Shown here: positions 15,980 through 23,453 of the stretch, in pieces
Numbering within the stretch: position 1 is the stretch's first letter
How the letters are laid out: the number at the start of each line of letters is the position of its first letter
DNA from: RGIG426 sp045643425
Lineage (GTDB): Bacteria; Bacillota; Clostridia; Oscillospirales; Acutalibacteraceae
NCBI GenBank assembly: GCA_045643425.1
Contig: JAZUKW010000093.1
Span: 1-29,643, forward strand
Direction of reading: 5' to 3'
DNA length: 29,643 nt
Program-made: the position numbers and the translations under genes
The notes under the pieces: model-generated
Seen by the model: only the letters and a program-made list of their open reading frames with translations
What the model was told of the DNA's origin: nothing
Databases searched by the model: none

Positions 15980-16759
15980 TTACCGGTGATTTTGAATGTA
16001 TTGTGCCGCGCCGCGCAGTTTTTCGTCTCTTCCCGCGGCAAGAAGCAGCGCTTTGACCTCTTTCCCCTCTAAATGCCGCCATTTACCGACAGCCGCACCG
16101 CCGAGCTTCACGCTGCCGATGCTGATACGCTTTAAGCGGATGACTTCCATCCCCAGCATCTCGCACATACGGCGGATTTGGCGGTTGCGCCCCTCGTAAA
16201 TCGTCATTTGGAACACCGTGCGCGCCGGCTCTTTCACCTGTATCATCACCTCGGCGGGCGCGGTTTTTCTGCCGTCCAGCACGAGGCCCTCTTGCAGGCG
16301 CGCCGCCTGCTCCTCCGTCATCGCGGCACGCACCGTCACAAGATAGGTCTTCGGCACGTGATGCTTCGGGTGCGAGATTGCGTTGGCGAACTCGCCGTCG
16401 TTGGTGAGCAGCAACAGCCCCTCGGAATCGCGGTCAAGCCGCCCGATGGGATACAGCCGCACCCCCGCGTCCGCCACCAAATCGGCCACGCAGCGGCGCC
16501 CCTGCTCATCCGAGAGCGTCGTCACCACGCCGCGCGGCTTGTTAAGCAGCACGTAGGTATATTCCCGCGGCTTTTCGCCGATATTCCCGAGCTTCTTTCC
16601 CGCTACGGTAATGGTGTCCCGATAGGCGTCCGCCTTATCGCCGAGCGAGGCGGGGTGGCCGTTTACCTTCACCTTTCCCGCGGCGATCAGCTCCTCCGCC
16701 TTGCGGCGGGAAGCCACACCGTATTCGGATAAAATTTTTTGTAATCGTTCTTTAGCCAT
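15980..16759 (-). CDS. rluB: 23S rRNA pseudouridine synthase (RluB/RsuA family)
   Basis: 259 residues. N-terminal S4 RNA-binding domain (LQKILSEYGVASRRKAEELI, residues 5-24 on) and an RsuA-type catalytic domain with GRLDRDSEGLLLLTNDGEFA, catalytic Asp109. The family isomerises uridines in 23S helix 89 (RluB) or 16S (RsuA); clostridial members downstream of scpAB and ytfJ are RluB type. AGGAG precedes the ATG. Last gene of the M50-scpAB-ytfI-gerW-rluB cluster. A short hairpin with no T run follows the stop. Confidence 0.92.
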   Translation of the reverse strand: MAKERLQKILSEYGVASRRKAEELIAAGKVKVNGHPASLGDKADAYRDTITVAGKKLGNIGEKPREYTYVLLNKPRGVVTTLSDEQGRRCVADLVADAGVRLYPIGRLDRDSEGLLLLTNDGEFANAISHPKHHVPKTYLVTVRAAMTEEQAARLQEGLVLDGRKTAPAEVMIQVKEPARTVFQMTIYEGRNRQIRRMCEMLGMEVIRLKRISIGSVKLGGAAVGKWRHLEGKEVKALLLAAGRDEKLRGAAQYIQNHR

Positions 16760-16793
16760 AGCTGTCTCCTACTGAAAATCGGCACATAAAGTC

Positions 16794-16819
16794 TTCCCGC
16801 ATACGGACGTATGCGGGAA
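16794..16819. other. 12-bp perfect inverted repeat between gerW and rluB
   Basis: TTCCCGCATACG and its complement around a two-base centre. Neither strand has a proper T run downstream (minus strand continues GACTTTATG), so I read it as an intercistronic hairpin or weak attenuator rather than a full terminator. Confidence 0.55.
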
Positions 16820-16834
16820 AAAGCGAAACTTCTC

Positions 16835-17212
16835 TTACGGTTTTTCGATAGCCTTGTCTTTTTTCGTAAACGTATCCTTCAGGCGATCCACCAAAGTCGG
16901 CACCGCCGCAACGACCGCCTCGGTCGCACCCGGCTTGTCGTTGATGGGAAGCACCTGCACCTTGCCGTCGGTGATCGACAAAAACGCGATCGGGGTAATG
17001 GTGATGCCCGCGCCGCTGCCGCCGCCGAAGCGACCGTCCGCCGCCGTCGGCAGGTCGGAGCCGCCGCCCGCGAAGCCGTAGGTCACCTTGGAAATCGGGA
17101 TAAGCGTCACCCCGCTGACCGCCATGGGCTTACCGATCACGGTATTGACGTCCACCATTTCTTTGATTTTGTCCATCGACATTCCGATAACACCTTGCAC
17201 ACTTTTTTCCAT
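16835..17212 (-). CDS. gerW: Sporulation/germination protein GerW (YtfJ family)
   Basis: 125 residues, normal for YtfJ. Visible family features are the N-terminal VNTVIGKPMAVSGVTLIPIS, the glycine-rich YGFAGGGSDL and RFGGGSGAGITITP segments, and the C-terminal amphipathic LVDRLKDTF helix. In Bacillus subtilis YtfJ is made in the forespore and is needed for germination with some nutrients. AAGGAGG lies inside the 3' end of the upstream DUF2953 frame and the ATG is one base past its final stop, so translation of gerW may depend on ribosomes reaching that end. The pair matches ytfI-ytfJ of B. subtilis. Confidence 0.93.
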   Translation of the reverse strand: MEKSVQGVIGMSMDKIKEMVDVNTVIGKPMAVSGVTLIPISKVTYGFAGGGSDLPTAADGRFGGGSGAGITITPIAFLSITDGKVQVLPINDKPGATEAVVAAVPTLVDRLKDTFTKKDKAIEKP

Positions 17213-17213
17213 T

Positions 17214-17921
17214 TCAAACAGCCTCCTTATTGTGACTTTGTATTCTTTGTAACCGTCGTTGTTTCAGTTCCTCCACCGAGGGCATTTTGATATATTGCAC
17301 CAGCAAAAGGAGCGCGGCGACCACCACGCGCCATAAGCTGATTTTCAACCGAACGTCAAATGCAAACTGCGTTTTTTCGGCACAAAAGGCGGGGGCGATC
17401 GTCACGTCCTGCTTTTTGACCTTGAGCTTGCTTTCCACCACGCCGAGCGCGGGATATACCGCGCCGCAGAGCTTGCCCTAGGTCAGCGCCGTTTGTGCGG
17501 CATCCTCCCCCGCAATATCCACGCGGGCGAACAGCCTTGTCACCGTCACGGCTTTCAGCAATCGGTCGGCCGCCGTCAACAGGTATCCGGCAATTTCTTT
17601 CAGCCATTCCACCGCGGCGGCAACGCCGTTTTCTTTCAGCTCTTTCGCGTGCTGCTTCAAATCCAGCACGTCTTTCTTCTTTTGTTTGTGTTTGTCGTCA
17701 TCGGTTTTTGCTTTCTTTTTCGGTTTTGGCTTGTCCGCTGTTTCCGCCTCCGGCTTTTCCTTTTTCGGCAAAAGTCGGATCGGCACAAACAGCACCCACA
17801 GCGTGGTTGACATTTCCTCACGGTACCGCACGCGCAACCGCACGGGAACGACGAGCAGTATCACAAGAAGCGCCAACAGCCCCAAAAGCACGAAGCCGAT
17901 GATCTTTAAGGCAAGCAGCAT
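17214..17921 (-). pseudogene. DUF2953 (YtfI-like) gene interrupted by an in-frame TAG
   Basis: One reading frame of 236 codons with a single amber codon at 17478-17480. The upstream part (147 residues) has an N-terminal membrane helix (LLALKIIGFVLLGLLALLV), the VPVRLRVRYREE strand typical of DUF2953, a Lys-rich spacer, and ends GEDAAQTALT. After TAG the same frame continues GKLCGAVYPALGVVESKLK, VTIAPAFCAEKTQFAFDVRL and a second hydrophobic segment, all expected in the family, with no further stop or frameshift. A Tyr codon is expected there (family motif A-x-x-YG). It may be a fresh nonsense mutation, a sequencing error, or an amber read-through. Start 17921 has AGGAGAGG. Between scpB and gerW, as in related genomes. 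Confidence 0.85.
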
Positions 17922-17939
17922 AGGCTTCCTCTCCTACGT

Positions 17940-18575
17940 TTATTCGTCGGCATCCTCTGCCGGTTCCTCGACGGCGGCAGACAGCTTTTTCGCCTGCTCC
18001 GCCAGCACCACAATATCCTCCAGCGTCGTTTCCATCGGCGTTTCCTCGCCGTTTTCCGCCACCTCCATTTGCGGCAGAGGCGGCAGTTCCTCCAGGCAGG
18101 AAACGCTGAAGCAACGCAGAAAATCCTTTGTCGTTCCGTAAAGAAGCGGACGGCCGGGAAGCTCCAAACGGCCTTTTTCTTCGATCAGGTTCTTGAGCAC
18201 AAGGCCCTGCATCACCGCCGAGCAATCCACGCCGCGTACCTGCTCGACGTAGGCGCGCGTCACCGGCTGGTTATAGGCCACGATCGCCAGCACCTCCATC
18301 GCCGCCTGCGACAGCGGCGTGTTGCGGCGAATTTCCATCGCGCGGCGCACGTAATCCGCATAGTTGCGGTTGCTGCAAAATTGGTACGCGTTGTCCAGCT
18401 TCACCATACTGATCCCGCCGCCGCGGGTATTGTAATCACTCATCAAATCGTCCGCAAAGCGGCAGACGGTCGCCTCGTCCAGCTCCAAAACCTGCGCCAA
18501 ACGGGAGGTCTCTACCGGCTCACCGCTGGCAAACAGCACGGCCTCGATGGCCGCCATATATTTTTTAATCTCCAT
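17940..18575 (-). CDS. scpB: Segregation and condensation protein B
   Basis: 211 residues from ATG. ScpB is the winged-helix kite subunit of the SMC-ScpAB condensin that compacts and segregates the nucleoid. Recognisable segments are IEAVLFASGEPVETSRLAQ, LSQAAMEVLAIVAYNQPVTRAYVEQVRGVD and GRPLLYGTTKDFLRCF, the ScpB signature. The C-terminal tail is acidic. A TTG start at 18581, better spaced from AGGGG, is equally possible and adds two residues. The start overlaps the end of scpA, the usual arrangement. Confidence 0.95.
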   Translation of the reverse strand: MEIKKYMAAIEAVLFASGEPVETSRLAQVLELDEATVCRFADDLMSDYNTRGGGISMVKLDNAYQFCSNRNYADYVRRAMEIRRNTPLSQAAMEVLAIVAYNQPVTRAYVEQVRGVDCSAVMQGLVLKNLIEEKGRLELPGRPLLYGTTKDFLRCFSVSCLEELPPLPQMEVAENGEETPMETTLEDIVVLAEQAKKLSAAVEEPAEDADE

Positions 18576-19326
18576 CTTCAATCGTCATCCCCTGTATCAG
18601 TTCTTGTTCGTCGCCCTCGTGGTAATCACCCAGCATTTCCACCTGCTGTTCTGCGCCTTCGCCGTTCACCGTTACGCGGTTTTGCTTCACGAGCTCAAGC
18701 AGCGCCAAAAACGTAGCCACCAGATCGGAGCGGCTCTCCGCTTTTTCAAACAGCGCGTCGTATTTCACCTTGCCGCCCGTATACAGCTTTCGCAGCACGA
18801 ACGAGATTTTCGACGCCACCGACACGATTTTGTGGGTCACGATGCCGGTAAACGCCTGGGCGGGCGGCGGCAAATGCCGTTTCCCGCGGCCGGCGGCGGC
18901 AATATATGCGTCGCGAATATCCGTCGGCGGGTGGATGCGGCGATAGGTGCGATCCGGCTCCACCTCTTCCGGTGAGCGGATAAAGAGGTCGGCTCCCACG
19001 TGACGAAGCGCCAGCCGACGCGCCGCCTCCTGACAGATTTGGTAGCTGATCAGCTCCCGCACCAAATCGGCGCGGGGATCCTCCTCATCCTCATGACGCG
19101 GCAAGAGCATCGCCGACTTGATATAGACAAGCCGCGCGGCCATATCGAGAAAGTCGCTCGTTACGTCCATATCCAGCTCCTGCATCAAGCCGATGGTGTC
19201 CATATATTGGCGCAGCACCTCGGCGATCGGAATATCGGTGATTTGGATCTTATTCTTTTGTACGAGCTGCAAGAGAAGATCCAGCGGACCCTCGAACACC
19301 GGCAGCTTGTAGCAAATGGCTTCCAT
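18565..19326 (-). CDS. scpA: Segregation and condensation protein A
   Basis: 253 residues. Kleisin subunit that bridges the SMC heads. The N-terminal YKLPVFEGPLDLLLQLVQKN is the ScpA signature, followed by ITDIPIAEVLRQY and DFLDMAARLVYIKSAMLLP. The C-terminal winged-helix region is more divergent (DLVATFLALLELVKQNRVTV). AAGGAG precedes the ATG by eight bases. Starts 12 bp after the M50 protease gene and overlaps scpB by about ten bases. Confidence 0.95.
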   Translation of the reverse strand: MEAICYKLPVFEGPLDLLLQLVQKNKIQITDIPIAEVLRQYMDTIGLMQELDMDVTSDFLDMAARLVYIKSAMLLPRHEDEEDPRADLVRELISYQICQEAARRLALRHVGADLFIRSPEEVEPDRTYRRIHPPTDIRDAYIAAAGRGKRHLPPPAQAFTGIVTHKIVSVASKISFVLRKLYTGGKVKYDALFEKAESRSDLVATFLALLELVKQNRVTVNGEGAEQQVEMLGDYHEGDEQELIQGMTIEDGD

Positions 19327-19338
19327 AAAGTTTTCTCC

Positions 19339-20061
19339 TTAAAACAGATTCGGCAACCCAAGCGGCAAACACAGCACGTAGCCGACAAGGTGAATCAGCC
19401 ACGAAAGCGGCGCGTTGAGCACGGGCGACATCACGAGAACGATCAACCCCAGCATGATCAGCTGCTGGTTGCGCTCGATCCACCAATTGACCTTGTCCGG
19501 CAGAATCGGCGCCAAAATATGCGAGCCGTCCAGCGGGAAGATCGGCAACAGGTTAAATACCGCAAGGCCGATATTTATTGAAGCAAATACGTCGATCAGC
19601 ACAAGTCGCAGGATCGCGAGAATACCCTGATATTCCGGAATAGTCGCCCAAAGGCCGCCGTCCTCCGCTTTCAAACCGAGCGGGATACCGACGAGGCGAA
19701 ACGCCGCTACCGCCAAAAACGCGAGCAATAAATTGGAAAGCGGGCCGGCGAGCGCCGTCATCGCCATTCCTTTTTTCGGGCGCTCAAAGTTGGCGGGGTT
19801 GACCGGCACGGGCTTGGCGAAGCCGAACCCGCACACAAGCATCATCAGCGTGCCGATGGGGTCGAGATGCGCCAGCGGGTTGAGGGTTAACCGCTTTCGC
19901 CATTTCGGGGTGGGGTCGCCGAGCTTCACCGCCACGTACGCGTGGGCAAACTCGTGAAATGGAAGCACCACGAAAATGAGCAGCGCGAACGTGCCGAGCA
20001 TAAACAGCACGGAGAAAAGCCCGCCGCCGTCTCTAATCAGTCGAAATAATTCAAAAATCAT
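19339..20061 (-). CDS. Site-2 protease family (M50) membrane metalloprotease
   Basis: 240 residues with several hydrophobic helices. Zinc motif HEFAH (H36, E37, H40) lies in the second hydrophobic segment, and the third ligand is D178 in NLLPIFPLDGSHIL; NPLAHLDPIGTL is also characteristic of this clostridial subgroup. Intramembrane proteolysis is the family role; the substrate is unknown. This protease commonly precedes scpA in Clostridia. An AGAAAGG site lies before the ATG. Only 21 bp separate it from the preceding dockerin-phosphoesterase gene and no terminator is visible between them. Confidence 0.9.
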   Translation of the reverse strand: MIFELFRLIRDGGGLFSVLFMLGTFALLIFVVLPFHEFAHAYVAVKLGDPTPKWRKRLTLNPLAHLDPIGTLMMLVCGFGFAKPVPVNPANFERPKKGMAMTALAGPLSNLLLAFLAVAAFRLVGIPLGLKAEDGGLWATIPEYQGILAILRLVLIDVFASINIGLAVFNLLPIFPLDGSHILAPILPDKVNWWIERNQQLIMLGLIVLVMSPVLNAPLSWLIHLVGYVLCLPLGLPNLF

Positions 20062-20082
20062 CGTTTTGCCTTTCTGTTGCGG

Positions 20083-22341
20083 TCAGTTTTTGATAATACC
20101 GAACTGACCGTGTGCATAGGTTTTCAGTTCTTTACTTGCCTCGTCTAAATAATAGCGGTTGACCGTCAGAGCATCGCCCTGCCGCTTGAGCACCGCAAAC
20201 GAGCCGTAATGCCCCGCCTCGCTGTCTTTCATCAGCGACGGATAGCTCCAGCCGTAGCCGTTGATTTTCCCCTCCTCGTTCGTGATACCGAACGAGTTGC
20301 CGGACGCGCCGTTTTGCAGATACACCGTGCCACCCGGATTGGTGTAACAGTCCACTCCGTATTGGTTCGTCGTGGCGGTCGTCGTGACAACGCCTGCTTT
20401 CACGGGATACGTCGTGTAATAGTTTTGCACCACGTGGGCGGAAAGCACCACGTCCACACCGTATTGGTCAAACAGCGAAAGCAGCGTACTGCGATCGGTG
20501 TCGGTGCCGACGTCCTCAATATCGCGGTTGTGGTTGACGTAGAACGAATAGTGCGTCTCGACGATCTTCCATTTTTTATCCGTCGAGGCCAAATCGTTTT
20601 GCAGCCACGCAAGCTGTGCCGCGTCGGTCGCGGAGCCTTCCATCACGTAGGTATCGAGCGATACGACGTGCATATCGCCGTAGTCGAACGAGTAATACAG
20701 GCTGTTCGCGTCGGCGGATTTGTTATCGTAGTTAAAGAAGAACGGCGTTTTTCTGGCATCGTGGTTGCCCGCCGCCATCGCCCACGGCGTGTCGGCAAAA
20801 TAGGCGAACGCCCCGCTACCGTTGTTGCAGCCGTTGATGACGTTACGCCATTGAGAAATGCCGTTTTGTCCGTTCGCATCGGTATACACGAAGTCGCCGC
20901 CGTGCAGAATGAACGCGGGATTCGGGCAAAGGTTCAGCGCCGCGTTAAGCACCTGCGCCACACCTTTATACATCAGCCCCTCCTCCGGAAGCTCCGGCTG
21001 GAAATCAGCGGTAAAGATAAACGAGAAATCTCCCACCGAGGCAGGCTTTGTCGTAAAGGTATAAATTGGGCTCCATTTGCCGGTGACGCCGTCACCGACA
21101 CGGTAGGAATAGGTCGTGCCCGCCGCAAGCCCGCTCAACGTCGCTTTGTGCTGATAGGAGACGACCTCCGTCGCATCGGTGTAATAAAAATCGTAGTTGA
21201 GTGGATTGTAGCTCTCGAATTCGCCCATTTTGGCCGTAACGGTCGTCGCGGCAAATTCGGTCGCACCCGCAAACGCAGACGCGCTCGACGCCGTTCCCTG
21301 CACCACTTGCACCTTCGGGGCGGTCAACGCCTCAAAGCTGTGGAACGACACACCGTAGCTCGATGCGCTTTCGTCCGCAAAGGTAAGCGTCACCAAATCG
21401 ACGGCGGCATTTTCCTCCGGCACGACCGGGGTCCCGTCCTTACTCGGCTTGGTGGTCTCTCCCGTGCCGCCGGCGGAATTCTTGCCGTTGACAAGCACCA
21501 CTACGTCGGGGTTATCCACAAAATATTTGACCGACAGCGCCACCGTCGTGTCCGCGGTCGGCGTGATCGTATAGGTAAAGGTCACGTCCTGGTTACCGTT
21601 TCCCACGTCCTCCAAGCTCGGGTTCGGCTCGGTTGCCGTTGCGGGAACAAGCGTGCAGGCGGAGCCCATCGTTACGTAGTTTTTAAGCTCGTCCGCCGAC
21701 AAGCTCGACGCGTGCCACACCTTCTTGAGAATGATTTTTACGGTGGAGGTGGCATTCTTCGTCACGGCGAAATCGTGCGTTTCGGTCACGTTGCCGCTCT
21801 CGTATTTGCCGAGCTTGGTCAAGTTGAGCGACAGCAACACCTCGTCACCGGTCGGCTGCACCTGCGTCACACTCGGCTGTGTTTGAGACGATTGCGTCAC
21901 ACTCGGCTGCGTGTAGCTCGGCTGTGTGTAACTCGGTTGTGTGTAACTCGGTTGCGTCACACTCGGTTGTGTCACACTCGGTTGCGTCACACTCGGCTGT
22001 GTGTAACTCGGTGCTGTTTCCGTCTGCGTCGGCTCGGTATACGGCGCGGTATCACTCGGCGCGGTCTGCGTCTCGCTCGGCAGTGTCGTTGCCGTCGGTA
22101 GCGTCCAAGCCGGGTCAGTCTCGCTCACGCTCGGCGACGCAGAGCAAACGTGGTCGGCAAATTCCACCGGCAGATCCGCAATATATTTGCGCAAGATCAG
22201 CACGTCTTTCATGTTGATAGCGCCGTCGCCGTTGCAGTCACCGCGCACCATCTGCCCATCGGTCAAGCCGGAGGCAGAAAACAAAAAGAAAGACAAAAGC
22301 GTTACGCACGCAAACAACAACATTAAAAGCGTCTTTTTCAT
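20083..22341 (-). CDS. Secreted metallophosphoesterase (purple acid phosphatase-like) with single dockerin repeat
   Basis: 752 residues. Signal peptide (residues 1-24), then one type I dockerin repeat with a complete calcium loop (D35, N37, D39, N43, D46; RGDCNGDGAINMKDVLILRK), a long TQPSV/TQPSY linker, and a beta domain. Next comes a fibronectin-like domain (YSYRVGDGVTGKWSPIYTF), then a phosphoesterase domain with FTADFQ, HGGDFVYTD, MAAGNHD and VETHYSFY. The last motif reads SAHVVQNY, not GHxH, so one metal-binding His of purple acid phosphatases is missing. AAGGGG precedes the ATG. Probably a secreted phosphatase or phosphodiesterase; a single repeat makes classical cohesin binding uncertain. 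Confidence 0.85.
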   Translation of the reverse strand: MKKTLLMLLFACVTLLSFFLFSASGLTDGQMVRGDCNGDGAINMKDVLILRKYIADLPVEFADHVCSASPSVSETDPAWTLPTATTLPSETQTAPSDTAPYTEPTQTETAPSYTQPSVTQPSVTQPSVTQPSYTQPSYTQPSYTQPSVTQSSQTQPSVTQVQPTGDEVLLSLNLTKLGKYESGNVTETHDFAVTKNATSTVKIILKKVWHASSLSADELKNYVTMGSACTLVPATATEPNPSLEDVGNGNQDVTFTYTITPTADTTVALSVKYFVDNPDVVVLVNGKNSAGGTGETTKPSKDGTPVVPEENAAVDLVTLTFADESASSYGVSFHSFEALTAPKVQVVQGTASSASAFAGATEFAATTVTAKMGEFESYNPLNYDFYYTDATEVVSYQHKATLSGLAAGTTYSYRVGDGVTGKWSPIYTFTTKPASVGDFSFIFTADFQPELPEEGLMYKGVAQVLNAALNLCPNPAFILHGGDFVYTDANGQNGISQWRNVINGCNNGSGAFAYFADTPWAMAAGNHDARKTPFFFNYDNKSADANSLYYSFDYGDMHVVSLDTYVMEGSATDAAQLAWLQNDLASTDKKWKIVETHYSFYVNHNRDIEDVGTDTDRSTLLSLFDQYGVDVVLSAHVVQNYYTTYPVKAGVVTTTATTNQYGVDCYTNPGGTVYLQNGASGNSFGITNEEGKINGYGWSYPSLMKDSEAGHYGSFAVLKRQGDALTVNRYYLDEASKELKTYAHGQFGIIKN
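21864..22013 (-). repeat. 15-bp tandem repeats (TQPSV/TQPSY linker)
   Basis: About ten 15-bp units encode alternating TQPSV and TQPSY with two degenerate copies (TQSSQ, APSYT). They form the linker between the dockerin repeat and the catalytic half of the phosphoesterase. Synonymous differences between units show the array is not new. Confidence 0.88.
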
Positions 22342-22396
22342 ACCGTGTCGCCCCTTACACCGTTCACAAAGATACAGAATTACAGTATACGGATTT

Positions 22397-22425
22397 AGTA
22401 TATCTTATTTTTAACAAAAATACAA
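22397..22425 (-). promoter_or_regulatory. Promoter of the dockerin-phosphoesterase gene
   Basis: TATACT (22397-22402) with TTGTAT (22420-22425), 17-base spacer, minus strand. The -35 box is weaker than those of the other two dockerin genes. Confidence 0.65.
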
Positions 22426-22506
22426 GATATTTCTTTAGGCAGAACCGAAAGAATTTCCGCAAACGGAGAAAATGCGACGGAAATTTAAAAAATTTTCAAA
22501 AACCCC

Positions 22507-22535
22507 TTGATTTTTCGAAAATCTTCTGTTAGAAT
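22507..22535 (+). promoter_or_regulatory. Promoter of rpmB
   Basis: TTGATT (22507-22512), 17 bases, TAGAAT (22530-22535). The leader then holds a small GC-rich hairpin (CCGCCCGC-TTGA-GGGCGGG, about 22552-22570) just before the ribosome binding site. Confidence 0.75.
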
Positions 22536-22593
22536 AAACGAGTTATTGCGACCGCCCGCTTGAGGGCGGGCAACATCAAAGGAGGTGCCGACA

Positions 22594-22782
22594 ATGGCAA
22601 AATGTGAGGTTTGCGGTAAGTGCGTCCAATTCGGTATTCGTGTTTCCCACTCCCACCGTCGTTCTAACCGTACGTGGAAGCCGAACATCAAACGCGTCAA
22701 AATCGTGGAAAACGGTACGCCGAAACACGCGTATGTCTGCTCGCGCTGCCTGCGCTCCGGTAAGGTCACCCGCGCGATCTGA
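22594..22782 (+). CDS. rpmB: 50S ribosomal protein L28
   Basis: 62 residues, full length. Zinc-binding type of L28: two CxxC pairs are present (CEVCGKC near the start and CSRCLRS at the end) around NRTWKPNIKRVKI. A perfect GGAGGTG lies six bases before the ATG at 22594; an ATG three codons upstream would overlap it. Single-gene unit with its own promoter and terminator, divergent from the phosphoesterase gene. Expected to be highly expressed. Confidence 0.98.
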   Translation: MAKCEVCGKCVQFGIRVSHSHRRSNRTWKPNIKRVKIVENGTPKHAYVCSRCLRSGKVTRAI

Positions 22783-22800
22783 TCGAAAACGATTAAAATT

Positions 22801-22830
22801 ACGACAACGGTTTTCCGTTGTCGTTTTTTT
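22801..22830 (+). terminator. Terminator after rpmB
   Basis: ACGACAACGG-TTTT-CCGTTGTCGT followed by six Ts, 19 bases after the stop codon. Confidence 0.95.
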
Positions 22831-22890
22831 ATTGTTCAAACTTTCTTTCCTCTTCCTTTACAAATTCGTCACAACTCGACCGAAAGCCCG

Positions 22891-22899
22891 TGGTATACT
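22891..22899 (+). promoter_or_regulatory. Extended -10 promoter of the truncated regulator gene
   Basis: TGGTATACT at 22891-22899 combines TATACT with an upstream TG. No good -35 box lies 16-18 bases upstream, as is usual for extended -10 promoters. The start codon is 36 bases downstream. Confidence 0.65.
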
Positions 22900-22934
22900 C
22901 GAATCAGAGCTTTTGCTGAAAGGAGAATTCTCTC

Positions 22935-23390
22935 ATGGCACAATGGATCCGCATTGAACAGGACGACGCCGCGCTGTTGTCCGTCGTAATAAACGCCCTG
23001 CAATCCGCCGGTTATGCCGCCGAGCCGGCCGCCGTCGGCGCGGAAAATGCCGATCTTTCGATTGCGTGCACTCCCGTCGCCACCAAAACCGCCTCGCTCG
23101 GCGAATTCGTGGTCGATCTCGACAGCCGCACGATCGTCTCCGGCGGCGAAAAAGAGCTTCATTTCACCCCCACCGAATGGGACGTGCTGGTTTACCTTTT
23201 GCGCAACGCCCACCGCACCGTTCCCCGCGCCGAGCTGTTGACCGAAATTTGGGAGCTGCCGGCAGACACCGTCTCCCGCGTCGCGGACGATACGGTCAAG
23301 CGCCTGCGCCGCAAGCTCGCCTCCTGCAGCGTGGCGGTGGAAACCGTTTGGGGCATCGGCTTTCGGCTCACCGAACGAAAATGGTTTTAA
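22935..23390 (+). CDS. OmpR/PhoB-type winged-helix regulator with truncated receiver
   Basis: 151 residues. The C-terminal part (about 52-148) is a clear OmpR-family winged helix: LHFTPTEWDVLVYLLRNAHR, VPRAELLTEIW, DDTVKRLRRKL and WGIGFRL. The N-terminal 47 residues look like the first strand-helix-strand of a receiver (IRIEQDD, ALLSVVINALQSAGY) but stop at ENADLSIAC, where the phosphoacceptor Asp strand should be; no such Asp is present and the rest of the receiver is missing. It should act without phosphorylation. AAAGGAG lies before the ATG. No histidine kinase gene is nearby. Possible targets include the adjacent tspO. Confidence 0.85.
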   Translation: MAQWIRIEQDDAALLSVVINALQSAGYAAEPAAVGAENADLSIACTPVATKTASLGEFVVDLDSRTIVSGGEKELHFTPTEWDVLVYLLRNAHRTVPRAELLTEIWELPADTVSRVADDTVKRLRRKLASCSVAVETVWGIGFRLTERKWF

Positions 23391-23407
23391 AATTTAAACA
23401 GAGAAAT

Positions 23408-23451
23408 AAAATCCCCCTTTTTTGCATACACTTGTGACAAAGGGGGATTTT
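23408..23451 (+). other. 13-bp inverted repeat covering the tspO ribosome binding site
   Basis: AAAATCCCCCTTT (23408-23420) and its exact complement (23439-23451) flank an 18-base loop. The right arm contains the AAAGGGGGA ribosome binding site of tspO. It can act as a weak terminator of the upstream regulator gene or as a translation-blocking hairpin. Confidence 0.7.
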
Positions 23452-23453
23452 CT

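Noticed and set aside
20209..22101. 630-codon plus-strand frame
   Set aside because: Antisense of the phosphoesterase; its repetitive RLRHTRL end only mirrors the TQPSV linker repeats.
22552..22570. Leader hairpin of rpmB as a riboswitch
   Set aside because: A single short GC stem is too simple; autoregulation is possible but not supported.
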